DNA of 6,967 nucleotides from an uncultured bacterium. Lineage in GTDB: Bacteria > Fidelibacterota > Marinisomatia > Marinisomatales > UBA1611. Shown here in pieces: positions 1 to 5,495 of the stretch. The stretch's first letter is position 1, and each line of letters begins with the position of its first letter. Where the stretch lies: the NCBI GenBank assembly GCA_938092125.1, contig CALKMQ010000022.1, positions 1-6,967 on the forward strand, given 5' to 3'. The notes beneath the pieces are model-generated. The model saw only the letters and a program-made list of their open reading frames with translations. It had not been told where the DNA came from and did no database searches. The translations under genes were made by a program, and so were the position numbers.

Positions 1-222
1 CATTATGATTCTATGATTGGTAAATTAATAGTTCATGCAAAAAATAGAAAACGAGCCATAAATAGAATGCAAAGAGCTCTTGAAGAAACAATTATTGAAG
101 GTGTAAAAACAACGATACCATATCATCAAAAAATAATGGAAGACAAAAACTTTAATTCTGGGAAATTTGACACAAGTTTTTTAGAAAGCTTCTCTTTTGA
201 ATCAAAGAAAAATAAAGGATAA
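1..222 (+). CDS. accC: Biotin carboxylase, C-terminal end (partial at 5')
   Basis: This is the last 73 codons of the biotin carboxylase subunit of acetyl-CoA carboxylase. The enzyme uses ATP and bicarbonate to carboxylate biotin on the carrier protein AccB, the first step towards malonyl-CoA and fatty acids in the cytoplasm. The reading frame is open from base 1 and begins with HYDSMIGKLIVHAKNR, which matches the conserved YYDSMIGKLI segment of the AccC C-terminal domain. It continues with a family-typical stretch (ALEETIIEGVKTTIP, then IMEDKNF) and ends about 15 residues past the usual terminal region in a lysine-rich tail. The ATP-grasp core lies outside the window. The gene ends at TAA 220-222, four bases before gcvH. 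The short tail with no biotinyl domain indicates a stand-alone AccC, not a fused acyl-CoA carboxylase alpha chain. Another biotin-dependent carboxylase subunit of the same fold cannot be excluded from this fragment. Confidence 0.93.
   Translation, partial: HYDSMIGKLIVHAKNRKRAINRMQRALEETIIEGVKTTIPYHQKIMEDKNFNSGKFDTSFLESFSFESKKNKG
214..219 (+). promoter_or_regulatory. Shine-Dalgarno site for gcvH
   Basis: AAAGGA lies seven bases before the TTG at 227, inside the last codons of accC. It supports TTG as the true gcvH start, since no ATG gives the conserved N-terminus. Confidence 0.65.
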
Positions 223-226
223 TTAA

Positions 227-604
227 TTGACTATACCAGAAAAATTACTATATACAAAAGAACATGAGTGGGTGAAGAAAGAGGATGGGCAGGTGACCAT
301 AGGTATTACAGATTTTGCTCAAAGCCAATTGGGTGATATTATTTTTTTAGAATTACCAGAGGTAGGGCAAAAAATTGTTTCTGGTGAGCCATTTGGCGAG
401 ATAGAAGCTGTTAAAACTGTATCTGAATTATATGCTCCAATAAATGGAACTGTTATTGAAATTAATGAGGGCTTAGAAGATAACCCTGATAATATTAATC
501 AAGACTGTTATGGTTCTGGGTGGATTATAAAAGTAGAACTTGATGGGGCTTTAGATAATGATAATCTACTTAATCATAAAGATTATGGCTCAATGATAGC
601 ATAG
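227..604 (+). CDS. gcvH: Glycine cleavage system H protein (lipoyl carrier)
   Basis: GcvH is the lipoyl-bearing shuttle of the glycine cleavage system. It carries the aminomethyl group from glycine decarboxylase (P protein) to the T protein, and can also serve in lipoate transfer. The 125-residue product has the normal length. It starts IPEKLLYTKEHEW, as the family does, has the lipoyl-domain segment GEIEAVKTVSELYAP with the predicted lipoylated Lys63, and ends with a typical GSGWIIKVEL strand. The start is TTG at 227, chosen because it gives the canonical N-terminus and has AAAGGA seven bases upstream. The gene follows accC by four bases, and its TAG stop directly abuts the ATG of the next gene. 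No gcvT, gcvP or lpd is in the window, so the rest of the system must lie elsewhere. Confidence 0.96.
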   Translation: MTIPEKLLYTKEHEWVKKEDGQVTIGITDFAQSQLGDIIFLELPEVGQKIVSGEPFGEIEAVKTVSELYAPINGTVIEINEGLEDNPDNINQDCYGSGWIIKVELDGALDNDNLLNHKDYGSMIA

Positions 605-1339
605 ATGAAAGTTTTATCTAAACTTCAAAATTCTGTTAAAATTAATGGAACCAGTTTTATTCTGCTTATTGATCCCGATAAAAAAAATAATGATAAAATT
701 GAAAAACTTGTTGAACATGCGAATATAAATGATGTAGATGCTATTTTTATCGGTGGAAGTCTAATGATGGATAGCTTATACCATGAAAGGATTGCAAGAA
801 TTAAATCGATATCTAACATTCCATTAGTTCTCTTTCCTGGTGGCATAAATCAAATTAATAGACATTTTGATGCAATGCTTTTTATGTCTCTAATTTCAGG
901 CAGGAATCCTCACTATCTCATAGGCGAACAAGTACTCGCAGCTCCAATTGTAAAAGATCTTGGAATTGAAACAATCTCAACTGGTTATATTTTAATCGAT
1001 GGAGGCTCTTCAACAACAGTTGAATTTATCAGTGGTACAAAGCCCCTTCCTACAAGCAGAATAGATTTAATAATGAGTCATGTATTAGCAGCTCAATTTT
1101 TGGGAATGAAATTTTTATACTTAGAGGCCGGAAGCGGAGCAAAAAAAAGAGTACCTAATGAGGTAGTAGAAATGGTTGCGAAAGAAAGTCAATTAGATTT
1201 AATTGTTGGTGGAGGTATAAAGACCCCAAAAGATGCTAATGAACTTGCTCAATCTGGCGCTTCATTTGTTGTTGTAGGATCTGCAATTGAAAATTCTATT
1301 GAATTGATGAATGATTTTTCATCGGCAATACACGATTAA
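605..1339 (+). CDS. Geranylgeranylglyceryl phosphate synthase family protein
   Basis: This TIM-barrel prenyltransferase is predicted to join a polyprenyl diphosphate to sn-glycerol-1-phosphate through an ether bond, the first committed step of archaeal-type lipids. The 244 residues carry the family landmarks in order: IDPDK (22-26), FIGGS (48-52), LFPGG (76-80), SLISGRNPHYLIGEQ (95-109), TGYILIDGGSSTTVEF (126-141), YLEAGSGAK (172-180), VGGGIKTP (201-208) and VVGSAIE (223-229). The SGRNP and YLIGEQ wording and the length fit the group II enzymes of Bacteroidetes and Euryarchaeota better than the PcrB heptaprenyl enzymes of Bacillus. Prenyl chain length cannot be read from sequence alone. The ATG directly follows the gcvH stop (TAGATG) without a strong Shine-Dalgarno site, suggesting coupled translation. 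No UbiA-type second-step prenyltransferase or G1P dehydrogenase is visible here. The symbol pcrB is often applied to such bacterial genes but would imply a different product. Confidence 0.93.
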   Translation: MKVLSKLQNSVKINGTSFILLIDPDKKNNDKIEKLVEHANINDVDAIFIGGSLMMDSLYHERIARIKSISNIPLVLFPGGINQINRHFDAMLFMSLISGRNPHYLIGEQVLAAPIVKDLGIETISTGYILIDGGSSTTVEFISGTKPLPTSRIDLIMSHVLAAQFLGMKFLYLEAGSGAKKRVPNEVVEMVAKESQLDLIVGGGIKTPKDANELAQSGASFVVVGSAIENSIELMNDFSSAIHD

Positions 1340-1376
1340 TGAATATCTCAAAATAATTAAGAACGCAAATATTATT

Positions 1377-1955
1377 ATGAACAAAAACTCTATAAAAAAC
1401 CAAATCTTAGAAAGTATCAAAACCAAAGAAGCGATCATTGAAAATGGTTTAAACTATATAGAAGCTGCAGCAGAAGTTTTAATTGAATCAATTAATTCAT
1501 CACGCAAAATTTTATGGTGCGGCAATGGTGGTAGTGCTGCTGATGCTCAACATTTAGCAACAGAGCTTATGGGAGGAATGTCTGATCATAACAGAAGGCC
1601 AATACCCTCGATTGCATTAACAACTGACTCTTCTTTTATTACGGCTTGGTCAAATGATTTAGATTTTGAATCGATATTTTCAAGACAAGTTCAGGGTTTA
1701 GGAAATGAAGGTGATGTGTTGATTGGTATATCTACTAGTGGTAATTCAGAAAATGTGATAAGCGCGATAAAACAGGCAAATTTTAAAAAATTAAAAACAA
1801 TCGTTTTTACTGGTAATTCTGGTGGAAAAATCGATGGTCTCGCAGACATAACAATTAAAGTACCATCTGATGATACTCAAAGAATTCAAGAGGCCCATAT
1901 AATGATAGGCCAAATACTTTGCAATCAAGTTGAAAATTCAATTATAGAAAATTGA
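1377..1955 (+). CDS. gmhA: SIS-domain phosphoheptose isomerase (GmhA-like)
   Basis: GmhA converts sedoheptulose 7-phosphate to D-glycero-D-manno-heptose 7-phosphate, the first step towards the heptose of the lipopolysaccharide inner core. From ATG 1377 the product has 192 residues, the length of E. coli GmhA, with an N-terminal helix, CGNGGSAADAQH (48-59), Glu63, the sugar-phosphate loop STSGNS (119-124) and TQRIQEAHIMIGQILC (167-182). His59, Glu63 and Gln171 match the E. coli metal and catalytic residues His61, Glu65 and Gln172. The position of E. coli His180 is Gln179 here, which is unusual. An in-frame ATG at 1311 would add 22 residues overlapping the previous gene, with no family counterpart and no ribosome site, so I rejected it. 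The stop overlaps the TTG of the next gene (TTGA). A DiaA-like, non-isomerase SIS protein is the main alternative. Confidence 0.85.
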   Translation: MNKNSIKNQILESIKTKEAIIENGLNYIEAAAEVLIESINSSRKILWCGNGGSAADAQHLATELMGGMSDHNRRPIPSIALTTDSSFITAWSNDLDFESIFSRQVQGLGNEGDVLIGISTSGNSENVISAIKQANFKKLKTIVFTGNSGGKIDGLADITIKVPSDDTQRIQEAHIMIGQILCNQVENSIIEN

Positions 1956-3007
1956 AGCAATCTTACCTGAAAGATTATTTAACGATGCTTCGGGTAGAAT
2001 TAAATGGCTCAAAAAAAACAATAGAAGCTTATAGTGCTGATATTCTGCGGTATTTAAATTATTTGAATAAGGTTGAGAATTTGGATACCTTAGAAAAAAT
2101 TAAGCAAAACCATATAAGAAATTATGTTAAAAATTTGAGCAGTGTTTTTCTTGCTCCTGCCAGCATTGCAAGGATGATGGCTTCTGTTCGTTCCTACCAT
2201 CAATTTTTATCTAAAGAGAAAATATTAAGTGATAATCCTTCTTTGTCAATTGACACTCCAAAACTAAATAAAAAATTACCATCTGTTTTAAGCATTGAAG
2301 ATATAAAAATTATCATGGATGTTATTCCTAGAGATAACGCTTTAAATTTTAGAGACTATACAATAATTGAAATGCTTTATTCTTGCGGTCTTCGTGTCTC
2401 TGAATTATGTGATCTGAGCGTGATTCAACCCTTCTTAGAACCGACAATTGACGATTTGTATGAAATACAGTATAATGACAGGATTGGAAAAACTAATGTT
2501 ATTGAAGCAGGGCTGGCAAAAAGTTATAATGAAAACCATTCTATTAAATTAGCGTACAATGCGGAATTAAAAAAAAGACCTGGGTTAGTTAAGATTTTAG
2601 GAAAAGGCTCAAAAGAGAGAGTCGTTCCTATTGGAGCACAATCAAGAAAAATTTGGTATGAGTTTAAAAATAATTATAGAGAGCAGCTTTTGAATGATAA
2701 TGGTTCAGAACAATTATTTACTAGTAGAAATGGTAGACCTTTAACAAGAGCAATGGTCAATAAAATTGTCAATAAGTGGTCAATTCAATCTGGTTTAATA
2801 AAAAAGATATCACCTCATACTTTTCGACATTCTTTTGCTACTCATTTAATTGAGGGGGGCGCAGATATAAGATTTGTTCAACATATGTTAGGGCACGCTG
2901 ATATAACCACAACACAAATATATACCCATCTAGATAAAACCACATTAAGAAATGAATACAATCATTATCATCCTCGCTCAAAAAAAAATAAAAAGGAATA
3001 TGTGTAA
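1952..3007 (+). CDS. Xer-type tyrosine recombinase with catalytic-domain insertion
   Basis: This is a site-specific recombinase of the XerC/XerD family, which resolves chromosome dimers at dif sites during division. The N-terminal SAM-like DNA-binding domain covers about residues 1-95 (TIEAYSADILRYLNYL). The catalytic domain has all six active residues: Arg148 (SCGLRVSEL), Lys218 (LGKGSKER), His289 and Arg292 (SPHTFRHSFATHL), His315 (MLGHADITTTQ) and nucleophile Tyr324 (IYTHLD). Spacing matches E. coli XerD except between Arg and Lys, 70 residues instead of 24. At 351 residues the protein is about 50 longer than usual, and the extra segment (about 157-210) explains it. The frame is intact. 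The TTG start at 1952 overlaps the upstream stop and gives the usual Xer N-terminus. The C-terminal end overlaps the next ATG by one base (TAATG). A housekeeping neighbourhood argues for a chromosomal Xer, not a phage integrase. Whether it is XerC, XerD or a single-recombinase XerH-like form is unclear. Confidence 0.9.
   Translation: MKQSYLKDYLTMLRVELNGSKKTIEAYSADILRYLNYLNKVENLDTLEKIKQNHIRNYVKNLSSVFLAPASIARMMASVRSYHQFLSKEKILSDNPSLSIDTPKLNKKLPSVLSIEDIKIIMDVIPRDNALNFRDYTIIEMLYSCGLRVSELCDLSVIQPFLEPTIDDLYEIQYNDRIGKTNVIEAGLAKSYNENHSIKLAYNAELKKRPGLVKILGKGSKERVVPIGAQSRKIWYEFKNNYREQLLNDNGSEQLFTSRNGRPLTRAMVNKIVNKWSIQSGLIKKISPHTFRHSFATHLIEGGADIRFVQHMLGHADITTTQIYTHLDKTTLRNEYNHYHPRSKKNKKEYV
2993..2997 (+). 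promoter_or_regulatory. Shine-Dalgarno site for the site-2 protease gene
   Basis: AAGGA in the last codons of the recombinase gene lies nine bases before the ATG at 3007. It supports that start and shows the protease has its own ribosome entry despite the one-base overlap. Confidence 0.6.
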
Positions 3008-3636
3008 TGATTTTTGGAAATCTGGATATTGAAATTATTGTTCTTTTAATACCTGCTTTGATATTTTCTCTATCCTTCCATGAATTTGCGCATGCTTGGA
3101 TGGCATTTAAGCTAGGAGATGATACAGCAGCAAAATTAGGTAGATTAACATTGAATCCGATGGCTCATCTTGACCCTGTAGGCTCAATCGCATTATTATT
3201 AATGGGTTTTGGTTGGGCGAAACCTGTACCCGTTGATGTTAGGTATTTAAGAAATCCTAAAGAAGATATGGTTAAAGTAGCTGCTGCAGGGCCAATTTCA
3301 AATTTATTGTTAGCAGTAATAGCGGCTCTATGCTTGCGCTTTTTATTTGGAAATAACTTATTAACAGGTTCTATTAAATCATTTATTGTGATTTTTATGC
3401 AGATTAATATAACCTTAGCCATTTTTAATCTTTTACCTGTCTCGCCTTTAGATGGTTCTCAAATTCTTTCGCCATTTATTGAGAAAAAATTTGGAATTGA
3501 TATGGTCTATAAAATGGAAATGTATGGTCCTAGAATATTATTTTTTATTATAATTTTTAGTATGGTAACAGGTATCCATTTATTTTCTTTTATAATAAAC
3601 CCCATATTTAATTTATTTCTATATATATTTTTTTAA
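3007..3636 (+). CDS. Site-2 protease family membrane metalloprotease (M50)
   Basis: This is a polytopic membrane zinc protease of the short site-2 protease type, which cuts substrates within the lipid bilayer. The zinc motif HEFAH is at 25-29, inside the first membrane helix (SFHEFAHAWMAFKLGD). The third zinc ligand is the Asp149 of NLLPVSPLDG (141-150). Other family marks are the AKPVPVD loop (71-77) and AAAGPISN (92-99). Hydrophobic segments lie at about 7-30, 55-70, 92-112, 124-145 and 175-208. At 209 residues it has no PDZ domain, so it belongs with the small YwhC-like proteins, not RseP. Substrates are unknown for most of this group. The gene overlaps the recombinase stop by one base and is followed, 23 bases on, by a small membrane protein gene. 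No antisigma factor or sigma factor gene is in the window to suggest a signalling target. Confidence 0.93.
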   Translation: MIFGNLDIEIIVLLIPALIFSLSFHEFAHAWMAFKLGDDTAAKLGRLTLNPMAHLDPVGSIALLLMGFGWAKPVPVDVRYLRNPKEDMVKVAAAGPISNLLLAVIAALCLRFLFGNNLLTGSIKSFIVIFMQINITLAIFNLLPVSPLDGSQILSPFIEKKFGIDMVYKMEMYGPRILFFIIIFSMVTGIHLFSFIINPIFNLFLYIFF

Positions 3637-3659
3637 ACTCTAATTAAGTATTTAATTTT

Positions 3660-3779
3660 TTGAAACGTATTTTTCATAAAAGCAAAAGTGGTAAAAAATC
3701 ACTCATACGGTTAATTTTACTGCTTGTCGGTGTATTATACCTGATGTTTTATTTAAGATTTATGGCATTAAAAGGATAA
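3660..3779 (+). CDS. Small single-pass membrane protein, 39 aa, unknown function
   Basis: An open frame from TTG 3660 to TAA 3777-3779 fills the only sizeable gap in the operon. The product begins with a strongly basic stretch (MKRIFHKSKSGKKS, residues 1-14), followed by a hydrophobic segment of about 18-20 residues (LIRLILLLVGVLYLMFY, 15-31) and a short basic tail. This layout predicts one membrane helix with the N-terminus in the cytoplasm. I do not recognise a family. Support for it being real: the frame spans nearly all of the gap, the amino-acid pattern is that of a membrane protein, TTG starts are common in this window, and the stop lies five bases before the next start, with the next gene's ribosome site in its last codons. 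Against it: no clear Shine-Dalgarno site before 3660, and chance short hydrophobic frames occur in AT-rich DNA. Confidence 0.5.
   Translation: MKRIFHKSKSGKKSLIRLILLLVGVLYLMFYLRFMALKG
3772..3776 (+). promoter_or_regulatory. Shine-Dalgarno site for the FTCD gene
   Basis: AAGGA lies eight bases before the TTG at 3785. It supports TTG as the start, which gives the conserved N-terminus (KLIECVPNFSEG). Confidence 0.65.
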
Positions 3780-3784
3780 GGTTA

Positions 3785-5494
3785 TTGAAAAAACTTATTG
3801 AGTGCGTTCCTAATTTTAGCGAAGGAATTGACAACACAAAAATTAATAGTATTGTTGATGCTATTAAATTTATTGAGGGCGTTACCGTTTTGGATGTGGA
3901 CTCGGGAAGAGATACAAATCGAACAGTCGTTACATTTGTTGGCGAGCCATTTGATGTCCTAGAAGCTGCATTTTTAGGAATAAAGAGAGCTTCTGAGCTA
4001 ATTGATATGACAATTCACAAAGGAACCCACCCTCGATTAGGTGCTACGGATGTATGCCCTATTATTCCCATCCAGAACGTTACCATTGAAGAATGTATAA
4101 AATATTCTCATCAATTAGCAAAAAGAGTCGGGCAAGATCTAAATATTCCAGTTTATTTATATGAAAAATCTGCTCAATCACCAGATCGTGAAAATCTTGC
4201 AATAATAAGGGAAGGAGAATTTGAGGGACTTTCAAGTAAATTAAAAAGAGTAAATTGGAAACCTGATTATGGTGTTGAGCCTCTGAATAAATTAGCGGGC
4301 GCTACAGTAATAGGATGTAGAGAATTCTTAATTGCATATAATATTAATTTAAATACAAAAGATAAACGTTTAGCTACAGACATAGCATTTGAGATAAGAG
4401 AGCTAGGTAGAAGTAAACGTAAAAAAAATCCTAAATCACTTAATCTGCTTGATGGCGAAATCATAAGAAATAAGGATGGCTCCCCAGTAAAAGTACCTGG
4501 AATGTTTAAAAATATTAAAGCAATAGGATGGTATGTAGAAGAATATAATAGAGCTCAAATATCTATAAATTTTACAAATTATAAAATATCTTCATTGCAC
4601 CATGTTTTTGATGCTGTTTGCGAATTGGCTAGTATGAGAAGTATTCGAGTGACTGGCAGTGAATTAGTTGGGCTCATACCTAAAGAGGCAATTTTAGCAT
4701 CCGGGAAACATTATCTTAATAAGCAGGGTAGGACATTAGGTGTATCTGAAAATGATGTTTTAGAATGCGCTATTCAAAGTTTAGGTCTTAATGATGTATC
4801 AACTTTTAGAGTAAGTGAAAAAATTATTGAGTATGCCATTGCTGAAAAAGCTACAAAGCTAATGGATTTGAGTGGGCGAAATTTTATTTCATCTATATCG
4901 GAAAGTAGTCCTGCTCCAGGTGGAGGGAGTGTATCTGCTTTCGCTGGTGCCTTAGGGGCTGCTCTAATATCAATGGTTGCCGCACTTACTCATGAAAAAA
5001 AAGAATTCATAAATAAGAAGAAAAAAATGAGTGACTTTGGTGAGCAAGCGCAAAAATATCAGAGAAGGTTAATGGAACTAGTTGAGGAAGATACTGCAGC
5101 ATTTCATAATCTCATGTCAGCTAATAAGCTTCCAAGTAAAACAACCTTAGATAAAAAAAATAAAGCCAAAAAACTATTTTTGGCTAATAAACTTGCCACG
5201 GATACTCCGCTTGAAACTGCCAAGCTTTCACTGGAAATTATTAGGATTTCAATAGAGATAATTAAACATGGAAACCCAAATTCTGTAACTGACGGTCATG
5301 TTGCAGCAGAGGTAGGGCTAGCTGGTGCTCGTGGCGGTTGTATGAATGTATTAATCAATCTATCAAATTTCGAAAAAATAGAAGACTACGATTCTAAAAT
5401 TGTTGAAAAAGTTGACAATATTTTGAAAGAATCTGTCCAGTTACATCGGAAAGCTTCTTCATTAACAAAAAAAATAATAAGCCATAATATTTAA
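3785..5494 (+). CDS. ftcD: Bifunctional glutamate formimidoyltransferase / formimidotetrahydrofolate cyclodeaminase
   Basis: This fused enzyme moves the formimino group of N-formimino-glutamate, from histidine breakdown, to tetrahydrofolate, then deaminates and cyclises it to 5,10-methenyl-tetrahydrofolate, feeding the cytoplasmic one-carbon pool. The 569 residues are close to the 541 of the mammalian enzyme. The transferase N-subdomain begins LIECVPNFSEG (4-14) and contains HKGTHPRLGATDVCP (78-92), with His82 at the same number as the mammalian catalytic His. The C-subdomain runs to about 340 (AIGWYVEEYNRAQIS, 246-260; SELVGLIPK, 292-300). The cyclodeaminase domain begins near 362, with PAPGGGSVSAFAGALGAAL (376-394), the acidic EEDTAAF (434-440), and GNPNSVTDGHVAA (496-508). 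A charged stretch at about 209-238 is longer than in the human protein but familiar from bacterial members. The start is TTG with AAGGA eight bases upstream. The stop is one base before mutL. No other histidine degradation gene is in view. Confidence 0.95.
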   Translation: MKKLIECVPNFSEGIDNTKINSIVDAIKFIEGVTVLDVDSGRDTNRTVVTFVGEPFDVLEAAFLGIKRASELIDMTIHKGTHPRLGATDVCPIIPIQNVTIEECIKYSHQLAKRVGQDLNIPVYLYEKSAQSPDRENLAIIREGEFEGLSSKLKRVNWKPDYGVEPLNKLAGATVIGCREFLIAYNINLNTKDKRLATDIAFEIRELGRSKRKKNPKSLNLLDGEIIRNKDGSPVKVPGMFKNIKAIGWYVEEYNRAQISINFTNYKISSLHHVFDAVCELASMRSIRVTGSELVGLIPKEAILASGKHYLNKQGRTLGVSENDVLECAIQSLGLNDVSTFRVSEKIIEYAIAEKATKLMDLSGRNFISSISESSPAPGGGSVSAFAGALGAALISMVAALTHEKKEFINKKKKMSDFGEQAQKYQRRLMELVEEDTAAFHNLMSANKLPSKTTLDKKNKAKKLFLANKLATDTPLETAKLSLEIIRISIEIIKHGNPNSVTDGHVAAEVGLAGARGGCMNVLINLSNFEKIEDYDSKIVEKVDNILKESVQLHRKASSLTKKIISHNI

Positions 5495-5495
5495 A

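Noticed and set aside
625..846. Minus-strand open frame of 73 codons
   Set aside because: It lies wholly inside the well-supported GGGP synthase gene and shows no recognisable family; it is a shadow of the real frame.
1311..1376. Upstream ATG extending the GmhA-like protein by 22 residues
   Set aside because: The extension has no counterpart in the family, overlaps the preceding gene by 29 bases and lacks a ribosome site; ATG 1377 gives the exact family length.
2569..2576. Run of eight A in the recombinase insertion, as a frameshift or sequencing-error explanation of the insertion
   Set aside because: The frame is the same on both sides, active residues follow with normal spacing, and one indel could not create a 46-residue in-frame insertion.
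1952..3007. Recombinase as evidence of a mobile element or integron
   Set aside because: It is embedded by overlaps in a housekeeping operon, with no att repeats, cargo genes or phage genes seen.
3165..3422. Minus-strand open frame of 85 codons
   Set aside because: It is antisense to conserved parts of the site-2 protease and resembles no known protein.
3642..3661. AATTAA-GTAT-TTAATT inverted repeat followed by six T, possible terminator after the protease gene
   Set aside because: The stem is six A-T pairs only, too weak for a normal intrinsic terminator, and such repeats arise by chance in AT-rich DNA.
3687..3703. Hairpin AGTGGT-AAAAA-ATCACT
   Set aside because: The stem is short, includes a G-T pair, has no T run after it and lies inside the small membrane protein frame.
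3660..3740. TTGAAA and TATTAT boxes as a possible internal promoter
   Set aside because: They are not at a usable spacing from each other, and single-box matches are common at this base composition.
4267..4464. Minus-strand open frame of 65 codons
   Set aside because: It is antisense to the FTCD gene, with no ribosome site or family pattern.
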